Positions 23,201 to 34,599 are shown, counted from the stretch's first letter. The stretch is 64,000 bases of DNA from Epiperipatus broadwayi (GCA_028023455.1 JAQFVV010006215.1:10127950-10191949), one strand, 5' to 3'. Numbers and translations: made by a program. Notes: generated by a model from the sequence alone, not told the origin.

Positions 23201-26200
23201 TTTAAAAAATATAATTGTTGGCTTATCCAGAGTAGTCTGTCCACATCTGTCAATATAGTAGTTTGGGGAAAGTTATAAGATAGTCTCTGTTTTTCAGAAT
23301 GCAAAGGTGTTTCTTGAAAACCAGCCATGAGTCTGCAAAGTTTTTCCAGACAACACCATGATACCTGGACCGACCCTTGCAAAGAAAATCATGATTGCCA
23401 TTCAGATTATAGCAATTTCCCCAGTTGTCAGAGACCTATTGATATCCATTGTTCAAGAGCATCCTGATCTTATTCTAGACATCAATTTTATTTTCAAATC
23501 ACTGAGTTTTGAACAGTGAGAAATAAGGTGTTCAATATTCTCCTTCTCTTGTCCACATAATAGGAAGTTGGGAGAGATGCTTTTAAATTCTTTGTGATCT
23601 ATTAGAAATTGGTTTGTTAGAAATGTATTCAGACTGAATTTGATAATGAAATTTACTAGCCAGATGTCCAATGACCAGTATTCAGATTTTTTTACACTTA
23701 ATTCTACTCTGACTGAGGTACTTTGTTGACTGGGATGCATAAGTTTGTTCATATCTCAGTACTTTATCTTGCTATCAAAAAGATTTTTTGGCAGGTATGA
23801 GCCTCACCACATCATCCTCCATTTCTGCCAACCACTTGCACTTGTTATGCAGTAGGGTGTCAGTGGATTTATCTGAAGAGGAATGTTGATTTCTACCTTT
23901 TAGATCTTTAGTTATTCTTAGAATAGCTATGACTTTCTACATGAAAAACACCTGGATGTCATGCAGATCAAGATTATTTAAGCCCTTGGGTTTTCTCATT
24001 TTGAAAAAGGTTATACAAACAATTACTAGGTGATGATTTTCATAGCATTTTTGTGCACTGTGAACCTATTTTATTTTGAAAGGTCTTCATCAGCTTGATA
24101 AACAGGACATAATATGCAATTTTACAGAAAACTAGCTCATTAAACAGTGTCAACTTGCCTGGAAGTTATAGGGAGATTGAGGACAAAGTGCTGGCCACAT
24201 TGCTGGTTGTTTCTAGTAAGATGAACTCTGTCTGATGCCTCATTTCTGACTGCAACATTGCCACCAGTAGACCCAAAAATTTTGTAGTGCACCTGTGAAG
24301 TTAGATACAATGGTTTCTGTTTTTGCTGGATTCACTTTTAAGTGATACATGATGGCACTTTGTTCTAGAAGTTGGCATAATATAGTTACATCATCTACAT
24401 ATGATATGTGATGAATCACTTTTCCCAGAGCGGGGAAACTTGCTCTCTACTTTTTTCAAGAAGGAGTCAATATATGTTATAAAGTACAGGGTACTGAGCA
24501 GTGACCCCTATGATATGGAGATGGATGATTGGAATCCAGGTGCAAGAAAGACATCCAAGGATACATATATATTTCTGTTGAGCAGCAAATTAGTGGTGAT
24601 GTTAATGTAGACCAACAGAACTCTGTAACACCTAAAAACTTTGAAGAGTTGAGCCAGTAACACAGAGTCAAAGGCCACTGAAAAGTCCAACTGGACAACT
24701 ACAGGTAATGTTTTTGTTTTCTCGCTCATGTAATTGATCAGTACTATGAATTTGTGAACAGCATCTCCAGTGGAATATCCATTGCAGGAAAATTGATGCC
24801 TGGAAATTTTTTTGAGCTGCTGCTGCCCAATCTTGTCTTTCATTATTAATTCTACAGTTTTAATCAAGATTGGTGTCATAGAGACTGGATGCAGGTTTGC
24901 AAAATCATGCTAGTTTGATTGTTTTTTTAAAAAAGGCCAATTGGATATAGGTCAGAGAGAGGCTGGTATTTTCCTTCCAGCACTCTGATTAGTCTCTGTA
25001 CCAGAGATGCAGTCAACATGCAAAGGTAGACCAGGACAAAACATGGAATCAATTGAAGGCCAGAATGAGCTTTGCAGGGTAATCCAGCAGTCTCTGAATG
25101 ATGAGATCTTGTGATATTACATTATCACCAACCTTTTCTGTTTCACACTAGATGTCCCCTATGCTGAATGGATCATTTTCCAGCTTACCCTTAAAATACA
25201 TGTACATTTTGTCTAACATCACTTCTCCAGTATACCTGTATTTATTTACCATGATCATGGATGGTTTGAGTTTTTTTCTGCCACCAATTTCCCACAAGAG
25301 ATAACTTTGGGTCCAGTTGTGCTGCATTTTCAGATGTGTTTTGGGCCTCTTTACCACTATGTATTGTGCTAGCCTGCTCTGAATTTCTTTGTATTGGCCT
25401 TTTAGATTCATGATCTCCCTGACACTAACTCCTGTAGGTGAGAGCTGTATAACCTGATTGCCTAACATATCCAGCTTCTTGAATAACCTGATAAGACCCT
25501 TGGTGCATGAGATGAAGGTGTTAATTAGACTGCTCAGCACACCCATACAGGGTGACCATGCATGGACTGGTGGCAATGTCAGGTGCCCTTTCATAAGGAA
25601 CAGAAAATATAGGCTTCTGAGATAATCCACTCAGAAGGGTTGGCTTTGTTTAGCATTCTTATGGTTTTAGACTGCTGTAGCATAGTTAGTGGCACCTGGC
25701 CGAGATTGAGAAATATCAAAATGAACAAGTTATTAGAATAAGGTACTAAATGGAATGAAACAATATGATGAAAGTGAATAATAAAACAGCAAATCTATAA
25801 GTGAATAATACTTTCAAGTGTAGAAGGAATATGAGTCTTCAGGGAATTATCTCTCCTCACTCAGCTGTACATGATTGGTTAAGTGCAAGAGTTTAAGTAT
25901 GAATTTACTGTAGGCCATGTTGAAATCATCAAACAAATATGATTGGTGACACTGTTGATACCACAATGGGATTTATTTTGTTGATTAATGTTATTGTCAC
26001 TTTTGAGTCTCTACTTAAGTAAACATAGGTTATAATCAGAGTAAAATTTATGATAGTTATTTCAATGACAATTATTTCATTATCCATGAGAAGCATTCTG
26101 GTATTATTTAGTTTTAATTTTTTATTCATTAGAATTGCTAAACCTGACTTGGCTGCATCTCTTTGTAAATATTGTAAAACTTCAACTGAGGATGTCATTA

Positions 26201-27750
26201 AAATTGTTGTTAGAGTCCCAAAGCAGCATTGTTTTGCCTAGACATACAATGTCCAAGTCAGAAAGTTCTAGCCAGCTTTTAAGGGGTGTATAGCCTTGCC
26301 AGGGAATTTAACCACTGATGTTTATACCTCCCATGTTCAATAACATTTGTATTGGTCACATGGCAGGGACTAGCACATTATTGACATACAGGTCATCTGG
26401 CATGATAGTGTGGCCACTGTATCCTGACAAGTACTCCCATTTAAGTTGGAGATCTGGAAATGATGATATCATGCACAGTTGATGATAAACCAGAAGCAAG
26501 AAATGTCTTTATTATCTGCTCATGGCTTGCTATTTTCAATGAACTTTCTTTTTGCTGCAGATATTGGCATTAAGGTTTTAGTCCTTGACTTGTTTTTGTG
26601 TTTCTTTTTGTCACATTTGACTATTTATGGCCTGACTGTTAATAGATTCTGACTCTGACGGTGGGCTTGCAGTTTCATCAGATTGTGATATGGATAGATA
26701 TTGAGCCTTATGCTTCAAAACCCTCTATGTAGATAGCATATTAGGTATTTTAAGTTGCTCCAGAAATATTTGACTCATATGATTATTGTCCATCAGAACT
26801 GGTTTATTCTTGTTATCAATTAAATACTTGGATGTACAAGGTATATGTGAATTTATTTCTGTCAATGTTATTTTGTAATTTTCTTGAGCAATCTCACTTT
26901 CATGATATTCTTTTTGTGTTTTAATGGTCTTTTTTTCTTACCTTGGTTTTATCTGCAAGATTGATCATTTACATACTTGGTTTGTTGCAATGTGTTCTTA
27001 TCTGCTGCCTCCATATTACATGTGTGTTCTTGTATTTCTAATTTTACAGATGGAACATAACTTTTGGAGCATATTCTGATCAGATGGTTATGGTAACCAC
27101 ATGCAAAACATTATGGATTTATGCCCTTAATGGATAAATACAGAGGGTATTTGAATTCTTTCAGTATTAGTGGCATCTCTGTGGGAAATCTGCTTCCTCT
27201 AATTTGAGGGAAAACATTGTTGTATTTGCAGGAGTTGTATTTCTGCCTTTCGTTTTGACAGATATTGAAATGACATTATTGTTCCAAACTTCTCAAGTAG
27301 AACTTGAAATATTGACCATCAACATTCATGTAACAATTATGAATAGTACCATGGACTATCTTGGGTCAAGACATGTCTATCTTAACTAAAAATTTATTTC
27401 CAAAAAACATTTGTGTTCTACAGAACAACTCCTGGAGGTTGTTGTGAAATGTGACCACAAAATAGTGGCTATTTGGATTATGGTAAATGTGTCTCACAGC
27501 ATCCTGCACATGCAACTTCTTGAGTAGTAGGAATAAATCATCAGTGGAAAAGTGGAAAAGCTGTCATTTTTTATTGGTAGTTGATAGTATTATTAAACAC
27601 TCATTTTTATAATTGGAAAAAGAATTAAATAAGACCACCAAAATTCTTTCATTAAACTCAAAGTTCACCATGTCATAGTCTTTTGGGTCTAGCATTCTAC
27701 TCTTTCGTGTTAAGCTGGGTTTAGATGACTCATTTTCAGCTAATAAAAAG
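23200..27750 (-). pseudogene. Decayed LINE (ORF1 zinc knuckle, endonuclease, reverse transcriptase, CCHC tail)
   Basis: Reading right to left, the order is that of a complete non-LTR retrotransposon. Near 27065-27110 is a CX2CX4HX4C zinc knuckle (CFACGYHNHLIRIC), after an RRM-like segment, as in ORF1 of Jockey/I-type LINEs. Around 25930-26270 is endonuclease-like sequence (SWLELSDLDIVCL, then a strand-rich part reading NFTLIITYVYLSR). The pieces 25148-25630 (160 aa) and 24508-24879 (123 aa) cover the linker and reverse transcriptase, with VVVQLDFSVAFDSV. The active site SYVDDVTIL is at about 24385-24410 in a shifted frame, followed by HLKVNPAKTE. At 23453-23752 is a zinc tail with LCGQEKENIEHLISHC. 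Many stops and frameshifts make it inactive. Clade assignment (Jockey/I group) is tentative. Confidence 0.8.
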
Positions 27751-29338
27751 AGCTCATCAAAATCTAAATGATGAAATTTTGTATGTTAATTTCAATCTAA
27801 AATTACAAACATTTATTTAATTATAATAGATGATTTTGAAATATATTGATTTTCATCTCTTTAATGTCATTAGGCACTTAAACTAGAGAGTTAAAAAACT
27901 ATGAAAATATAAATATTCATTCAACCATTTAAAGTTATTAGGTGATACTTTTTCATTGAATGTTTTAGAAATTCAAAAAATCTTACAAGAGCTACTACAA
28001 GAAAAATTAATTTTAAATGCTAAATAGATTAATGTTTAAATATTATGTCAAAAAAACAAAGAGATCAGAATAAATAGTAAACACTAAAAGGTAAAAAATC
28101 TAAATACTTCGTTAGATTCTTAATACAATTGAAAACATAATGGATTAAAAATCATAGATAATAAACGTTAGACAGAGTAATTTTGATTAAAAAAATCATT
28201 GTACTAAAGTTATATGCTTAAAAAGCAGTATTGAAGAAATCTTTTCAATAATTACTTAATTATGATTCTAAAACGTATTTAATAGCAAATCAAGAAAATG
28301 ATTTTAAAGAATAAAGTATGAGAATAATATATTTATCGTATTTGTCTTAAAGTATGTGATTATGTTACATTAAATGTGATAATAGGTGGCACTATTTTCA
28401 TCATCTATCGGTAATTGCTGAATGTATAGAAAATTATAAACTTTATTTAATGTTTTTTAAATATAAACAATTTGTTAGCTTTAACACACAAATAGACAAC
28501 TCATGTTAGTGATTACATGACACTTTGGGTATTATTATTCTCCACTCATTTTCAGGTGTTGCTGGTTTGATCAGTGACAGTACTGCATAGGAGTTGATCT
28601 TACCTCTTTAGATTCTAGAATACCAAATTTTAAGGCAAATGCTCTAACCAACTGTAGTATGTAAGGATCAAAATATAATACATGCATGAACTAAACCAAT
28701 AATTATTATTAAAATCTTTGAAAATATTAAAAGTTGATATAGAGTTGGATATTACTCAATGGACATCAAATGTTTATAAAAAATATGAAAAAAACAATTT
28801 CGAGGTGGATAAGACAGATAAAAAATATCATAGAGTGATTTTATGAAAAGAAATTATTTACGAATGAATTAAATATAAATATATTTTTGTTTTGCAGGGT
28901 ATTGATAGCAATGAAAATTAATGCTGATTCTATAATGAATAGTTGTTGCGCAATTTTCTCTACACACCTCTGTTTTGAGCTTATGAATTTTTGACACATC
29001 TTCACATCATATAAATTCAATTTAGTATTAATTGTTAGAAAGATCAGCACATGCTTATAATATAAAAGAAGTGTCTCAAAGATTTAATTATGGATCTGAA
29101 ATTACAACTTTTATGTTAAAAGATTGTTTTGTCTTTACTTAAATTATAAATAATATAAAGGTGACGTTCAGTTAAAATTTTTAATATTTATATAAAAAAA
29201 AAACTGGTATTAATTATATAATTTTCAATTCATAAATTTAAAAATTCATATTGAAAATTGTAAAATTAATTCGAATATTTTGTTTTATTATATATTATTA
29301 TATCTCTTATTATATTTATGCATAATTTTATTTTTTAG
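27751..29338. other. AT-rich sequence, no gene recognised
   Basis: Only short chance frames. May be intron if the candidate micro-exon just downstream is real. Confidence 0.4.
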
Positions 29339-29368
29339 CACTCCCTACTACAAGTACAACAACTACAG
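29339..29368 (+). CDS. Candidate 30-nt Thr-rich micro-exon
   Basis: A T-rich acceptor (ATTTTATTTTTTAG) is followed by 30 bases rich in ACT/ACA codons and then GTAATT, a good donor. Read in phase 1 it gives a peptide of the type x-LPTTSTTT-x with no stop. Its length is a multiple of three, so it would be a symmetric exon that can be skipped without a frame change. Thr/Ser/Pro repeats are typical of mucin-like extracellular linkers. No other exon of the same gene was found nearby, so chance cannot be excluded. Confidence 0.3.
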
Positions 29369-29388
29369 GTAATTATTAAATGCTAGAC

Positions 29389-29417
29389 CACACACACACA
29401 TATATATATATATATAT
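29389..29417. repeat. (CA)n(TA)n compound microsatellite
   Basis: About five CA units run directly into nine TA units. Confidence 0.92.
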
Positions 29418-29751
29418 TGTACCCTTTTTATTAGGTCCAACTAGGATTTGTAAAACAAATTTTAAAAAATTTTAAAATTAATAGAGATTTAAGGATTGTA
29501 AGTAGTATAGTAATGTTAATAGGGTTTTTAAAAGCTTTGTTAAGATTAAGTTAATGGTATAAATATTAAAAAGCTGTGTTAAAATGTTAAAATTAAGAAG
29601 TAAAAGTTAAATATTATAATTTTATACGGTTGGAATAACTGACTATAACAATAATAATGAGAGTTATGTGATAAAAATGTTATTAAACAAAGTATTGAAA
29701 GCTCAATTTAAATAATTATTCAAAATTAAATAAGATACTAAATATATTAAT

Positions 29752-29759
29752 AAAAGTAG
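29752..29759. repeat. Target-site duplication of Merlin (left)
   Basis: AAAAGTAG, repeated exactly at 31790-31797. An 8-bp duplication fits the 8-9 bp expected for Merlin/IS1016-type transposases. Confidence 0.93.
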
Positions 29760-30186
29760 GGTAATCCTGACGTTTAGCGCCCCGAACAATTCTCCCTCTA
29801 TTTTTAAAAAACTGAACTACTTTTTCCCTCTAATAACTGTATCCAAATTTAATAAGTGTATGTAACTATATCTAAGTGTAAATGTTAATAAAAAAAAAAA
29901 AGAAAAAAAAACTTACATTTACATGCGTATTTTTCACTTATAGCGGTCTTTGCTGTATATATAACTGTAAATAAATGACGTATATTAACTCTAAATGTTT
30001 TCACATAAAGAATAATAAAGAACCAAAAAAAAAGTTACTTTTTTAGGAGTAATTGGAAGCCACACAAGCGAGGAAATGCACGAAAAGGTCGTCGCGTGCG
30101 TGCATATTTCTGAAAGAAAATTCCTGCAGGTAGGATGAGAATAAAGGTGTGCTCATCCCAAATTGGTATTTTAGCTTATGCTATGC
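29760..30186. repeat. Left terminal inverted repeat of Merlin (427 bp)
   Basis: Pairs with 31363-31789 without net length difference. The outer ~280 bases differ at only about three positions; the inner ~145 bases differ at a dozen or so. The inner part is an inverted copy of the last ~48 codons of the transposase gene. Read on the minus strand in the same frame it gives a near-identical tail ending in CVASNYS and a stop, but has a stop at its own 5' edge and no start region. Confidence 0.93.
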
Positions 30187-30446
30187 GACAGAGTGGACAT
30201 AGGCATAATTCCACGCGGTCAAGCAAAAGTAGTTCAGAATTTGTCACGTGTCACAAATGACCAAAGTACAGTAGTTCATAATTTTTATAGCAACTTTGCG
30301 TGAGACTAAATAGAGCCTAAAAAATTAAGTTTTGTTACATCCATTTTATTTATTCATCTTGATGTAAAAAAGACATTTATAGTTACATATACTCTGCAAT
30401 TACATAAAGAATAATAAATAACCAAAAAAATAATTACTTTTTTAGG
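30003..30446. repeat. 45-bp direct repeat inside Merlin
   Basis: The segment 30003-30047 (ACATAAAGAATAATAAAG... to TTTTTTAGG) recurs at 30402-30446 with a few changes. A third copy, inverted, is in the right terminal repeat. It forms the junction where both the terminal and inner repeats change to unique sequence. Confidence 0.85.
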
Positions 30447-30522
30447 CTGTATTTAGACTCACGCAATTTGGTCACGCGTCATTTGTGACACGAGACAAAT
30501 TCTACCACGTGGAATTCTGTCC
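30204..30522. repeat. Inner inverted repeat upstream of the transposase
   Basis: Arms of roughly 90-125 bases (about 30204-30330 and 30430-30522) pair with gaps. Shared blocks include AATTCCACG/CGTGGAATT, GTGTCACAAATGAC and its complement, and TTGCGTGAG/CTCACGCAA. The right arm ends about ten bases before the ATG. The transcript leader could fold strongly, or the arms could be a relic of a second, related element's ends. Confidence 0.8.
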
Positions 30523-30531
30523 TTCTAAAAA

Positions 30532-31506
30532 ATGGCAGCTACAGTGGCTCTCACAACCATAGTCCCGCCAAATGAAATTATGTCTGCTTCGGAAGTTCTG
30601 GAAGAAAGTTGGAATACTCGCCGTCTCATAGAGCAATTTCAAACTCTGGAATTGACCCTGAAGTGGCTGGCCAGGAGGCGTCTGCTAAAGAACAGCATGC
30701 TCTGTCTGCGATGCAACATTGAATGTTCGCTGATCAAATATTCGGCTGGCATAGATGGTGTCAGATGGCAATGCAAAATGTGCAAACAACGTACAGCAGT
30801 ACGAAGTGGCTCATTTTTTTCACGCAGCCATCTGGGTTTGAACACCATTATTCACATAGCATTTTGCTGGTCATATAATATGCCTGTTTGGATGATCGTT
30901 CGTGAGACGGAGGTCAGCGAACGAGTGATCATAGATTGGTGTAATTTTTGCCGGGAAGAATGTGCTACATATTTCGACAGAAATACAGCACTTCTCGGCG
31001 GATTTGATGCCAATGGCGAACCACAGATAGTCGAAATCGACGAGTCCTATTTCTTCCATCGGAAATACAACCGAGGGGCCTTCTCTGAAGGCCGTTGGGT
31101 GTTCGGTGGAATAGAAAGAGGCTCGAAAAAATGTTTCCTATCTGAAATCGCAGACAGATCGGCTGCCACCCTGGAACCACTGATCCAGCAACACATTTTG
31201 CCCGGAACGCATATCATCAGCGACGGATGGCCTGCGTATAACAATATTAGCGGTCTTTCCAATGGTGTCTATCTCCACTCTGTCGTCATCCATCAAGACA
31301 ACTTTGTTGACCCGGATGACGAGGATATACACACCAATAATGTTGAAAATCTGTGGATGAGAGCAAAGCGTAAGCTAAAATACCAATTTGGGACGAACAG
31401 ACCTTTGTTCTCATCCTACCTGCGGGAATTTTGTTTCAGAAATATGCACGCACGCGACAACCTTTTCGTGCATTTCCTCGATTGTGTGGCTTCCAACTAC
31501 TCCTAA
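30532..31506 (+). CDS. Merlin transposase (IS1595/ISXO2-like DDE), 324 aa
   Basis: Cut-and-paste transposase acting in the nucleus on the element's inverted ends. Residues 58-84 form a zinc ribbon (C58, C61, C81, C84), followed by a helix-turn-helix-like region (about 103-145). The DDE catalytic core is visible as D170 in IVEIDESYF, D231 in IISDGWPAYN and E272 in TNNVENLW, with the family's GRWVFGGIERG and VVIHQDNFVDP blocks between. The length is normal for the family and no stop or frameshift is seen. The ATG at 30532 lies ten bases after the inner inverted repeat and starts the only open frame. The last ~48 codons lie within the right terminal inverted repeat, so coding and end-recognition functions overlap. 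G+C and codon choice differ clearly from the flanks. Assignment rests on recalled family motifs; the only alternative is a closely related IS1595-type eukaryotic element. Confidence 0.95.
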   Translation: MAATVALTTIVPPNEIMSASEVLEESWNTRRLIEQFQTLELTLKWLARRRLLKNSMLCLRCNIECSLIKYSAGIDGVRWQCKMCKQRTAVRSGSFFSRSHLGLNTIIHIAFCWSYNMPVWMIVRETEVSERVIIDWCNFCREECATYFDRNTALLGGFDANGEPQIVEIDESYFFHRKYNRGAFSEGRWVFGGIERGSKKCFLSEIADRSAATLEPLIQQHILPGTHIISDGWPAYNNISGLSNGVYLHSVVIHQDNFVDPDDEDIHTNNVENLWMRAKRKLKYQFGTNRPLFSSYLREFCFRNMHARDNLFVHFLDCVASNYS

Positions 31507-31789
31507 AAAAGTAAGTTTTTTTTTGGTTCTTTATTATTCTTTATGTGAAAACATTTAGAGTTAATATACGTCATTTATTTACAGTTATATATACAGCAAA
31601 GACCGCTATAAATGAAAAATACGCATGTAAATGTAAGTTTTTTTTTCTTTTTTTTTTTTATTAACATTTACAGTTAGATATAGTTACATACACTTATTAA
31701 ATTTGGATACAGTTATTAGAGGGAAAAAGTAGTTCAGTTTTTTAAAAATAGAGGGAGAATTGTTCGGGGCGCTAAACGTCAGGATTACC
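31363..31789. repeat. Right terminal inverted repeat of Merlin (427 bp)
   Basis: Covers codons about 278 to stop of the transposase, the 3' untranslated part and the outer end GTCAGGATTACC. Read inward it matches the left arm base for base in length. Confidence 0.93.
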
Positions 31790-31797
31790 AAAAGTAG
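31790..31797. repeat. Target-site duplication of Merlin (right)
   Basis: AAAAGTAG, identical to 29752-29759. Confidence 0.93.
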
Positions 31798-32952
31798 ATT
31801 TAAAATTTATATTATAATTATTTACTAAAAGTTTAATTTTTTATGGTATAAACAAATGTATTTAGTTTTATTTGCTATTAAAATAGTATCAAATTTATTA
31901 TTCCAAATTCTACCACTATATTATTAATTTTTTTATAATATAATGTTTTGTCATTAAATATTTTATAAACTGTATTGCAGACAGTAAATGTGAATATTGC
32001 AACATTTGTTTGGGTTTTAAAAGTCACGTGACTGACAGTGGATGAATTTTATTGTTTGCATGCAAGGTTTTAAGAAGCAAGATTTAAAATTACTTTTAGA
32101 ATTGTATTCAAATTGAGAATATTGAACATCATAAAAATAAATATTAGAAAATTATTTACGTAATTATCTTGAAAATAGTTGCAGTCAATCAAGTTAAAAT
32201 TTGAAAAATAAATACACTAAAATAAAGTAGTAGATACATTTATAAATGAATATTTAAAAAATGTTATTTTAAAGTGTTTAATTTGTTAGGTAGAATTGTA
32301 AAATCATTTTAGAATTATATATTGTAATAATATTTAATATTACGATATGAGTTATAAATTATATTTCTAAATTTTAATTAAACAAAATTGACAAATATGT
32401 AATTATAGATAATAAGTTGAAGATTAAATAACCAATCAGAATGCAAGTTATATCTGGTGTATAAGTGGATGCTCTCATTTTTCAGACACATTATTATTAA
32501 TGTGTCATATCATATTATTAATATTATCAACACATCCTCATCAACAGTCAATTAGTCTTAATTTTTTTTTATTAATTTAAGAATAGTTTGAATGATTATC
32601 AATATATTAATTCAAAGGAATAATATGTCACTAAATTAAATTAATTCTTTGATAGTTAATTTTATTTAAGCTTAAGCCAACTTCATGTTAAAACTGTGGA
32701 TTATCAACCAAAGATAATATGCCTAAAATTTGTGTTAACAATTAAAGTAGAGCTGATAAAGGAAAGTATAATTTTAGACATGTTAAGTAAGAATTTCTCT
32801 AATTATTTATCTTTAATACTTTGATATTTGCAAGAATGTTATCTGAAAATATTACTCAAAGAACTGACATGTTTATGCATAATATTTAAAAAATTTTAAA
32901 GACATAATTTGTATGACAAAGAATTATATGGAAATGACTTAGAAAATTAATA

Positions 32953-34214
32953 CACCTGGGTCTCATTTTATCTGGTAGATATGTTCCTCAGAAAACATGC
33001 ACAAAAGAAATCACACAAAAATACACTTAACTTACCTTGTAAAATGGGGGATACATACTGTAATTTTTCAAAAATCACATAAAAGCAAAGCAACAATGTA
33101 AAATTACTTTAAAATTCAGATAGAAAAATAAGGAAATAAAATATGCATAATAAAAATTTTCAAATTTGAAAAAAATTGATAGAAGACAAACTTTTTTTAC
33201 TTGTTTTATTAGCTACAATATTTAATTTTATCCAAAACAATAAATTTTTATGTGTAATTAAATTTTTTTTATACATGTATGATATTTTAATCATTATCTG
33301 TAAGCAATCTAAAATTGAAATTTTTGTTTTTTCTTTCCATTAGGGTAAACTAAAAGTTTAAAATTAAAATAAGAACTTAGACTTATAATAATAAAAAGAC
33401 ATGCACTTACCACTTTTGGGCAAAGGTTAATTAAAATGAACAACAAATAAATTCTTATTTTTGTAATTTTCAATTCCATTTAAAAATCAAATTTCATTGT
33501 TTCATGATCAAATTACATAATTTTAAATTGTTAATTACAATTAAAAACCAGATTTTAATTTTTAATCGTCAAATTTAATTGTGCCCAATGCTGTTACTCA
33601 CCTTTTTAAAATAAACTTGCAGAAACTAAATGATTAATTGATTACATACTCTTTTTAAAAAAAGCAAAAATAGGATGTGACTTAAAATGCAAAAATAACA
33701 ACATGTCAAACATTGTTAGCCAAAAGGTTATCGCAGCCACTTTGTAAGTAAGTAGTTGGTTGCAGACAATTGTGGGTTTGCCTTCGGCTGATGCTATGAC
33801 ATATGAAAAAATTAACAACATGCATAGTATAGGCATCTATAATGTTTGAACAGATTTACATTATAATCTTGTAAAATTTAATGTGTCTATATAAAATGGG
33901 GAAATCCTGATTTTAATTGAATTATGAATTTCTTTTTTTGCATAAAATCTATTACAGTACTATTATAAAGTGATGAAAATTTTCAAATTAGTATATGGAA
34001 GTTGAACTCTGATAATGTGCTATTATTTTAAGTCTGACATGTGAGTGCATTAAATTTATAATATTTAATGTAATAGCACATTATTGGAGTTCACCTTCTG
34101 ATCTAATAATTTTTATCGCATTAAAGAAAACTGCATACTAAGATATTAAGAAGAAACATGAATTGCATAACTTCAAAATCACATTAAATAAATCTGCATA
34201 AAATGAGACCCTGG
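32953..34214. mobile_element. Non-autonomous pogo/Tigger-like DNA transposon
   Basis: Ends CACCTGGGTCTCATTTTAT and, inverted, CCAGGGTCTCATTTTAT are flanked by TA on both sides (32951-32952, 34215-34216), the target of Tc1/mariner-superfamily elements. Subterminal ATGTTCCTCAGAAAACATGCAC and nearby CA-rich words recall Tigger/pogo ends. No transposase frame is present. An internal near-palindrome lies at about 34000-34097. Confidence 0.65.
34000..34097. repeat. Hairpin within the Tigger-like element
   Basis: TTGAACTCTGATAATGTGCT near 34002 pairs with AGCACATTATTGGAGTTCAC near 34076, one or two mismatches over about 23 bases, with a loop of some 50 bases. Confidence 0.75.
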
Positions 34215-34216
34215 TA

Positions 34217-34599
34217 TATTTCTTAAAATTTGAAAAATGAATTGAATATTGAATTTATAAGAAAAAAAATATATTGTTTATGCTCATATTAGTAATTGCA
34301 TATTTTTTTACAAAAAGTTGCAGTAAATCTTTTTAAAAATATATTGATTAAAAGTTATTACAAATCTTTGTTGGAAAAATATGATAGAAAGAAAAAGACA
34401 AACATTATTATGAATATTAATTGCTTTATCAAGTTCTTGTAATAAATACTGTAATTATTGTGATATAATATAAAAACCGTTTTTCTTAATTGTTTGCCAA
34501 AAATAAAATAAAATGGATAATTAAAAAATAAATAAATATTATTTTTCCTACTATTATTATTTTTTAATTCAAATTCCAAATTCTTAATTTTGAATCTCA
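34217..34599. other. AT-rich spacer, no gene recognised
   Basis: Only a Phe/Asn/Ile-rich chance frame on the minus strand (34358-34600) with no family likeness. Confidence 0.35.

Larger units (their letters stand above)
29760..31789 (+). mobile_element. Intact Merlin DNA transposon (2030 bp)
   Basis: Bounded by a perfect 8-bp target duplication and long terminal inverted repeats beginning GGTAATCCTGACG. It carries one uninterrupted transposase gene. Arms and target duplication are almost undamaged, and the coding part is much richer in G+C than the AT-rich surroundings, which together suggest recent arrival and perhaps horizontal transfer. The inverted repeats are unusually long (427 bp) and run into the 3' end of the transposase gene. 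A second, inner inverted repeat sits upstream of the start codon. Open gene, matched ends and duplication make it a plausible active autonomous element. Confidence 0.95.
29418..32620 (+). repeat. LTR-like repeat, copy A, split by the Merlin insertion
   Basis: Begins TGTACCC after a TA run. Leaving out the Merlin insertion, it carries in order CACGTGACTG (32025), AACCAATCAG (CCAAT box, 32432) and TATAAGTGG (32460), the layout of an LTR promoter with CCAAT 28 bases before TATA. A diverged copy with the same landmarks lies at 60748-61740. Overall identity is low, and no primer-binding site or LTR pair was identified, so the LTR reading is inference. Confidence 0.4.

Noticed and set aside
22928-23278. 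116-aa plus-strand frame, Phe/Ser/Leu-rich, with membrane-like runs
   Set aside because: It results from a pyrimidine-rich patch and lies antisense to the end of a decayed LINE.
30639-31332. Several 60-71 aa minus-strand frames in the Merlin transposase
   Set aside because: Antisense shadows of the transposase. They have no start context or family likeness of their own.
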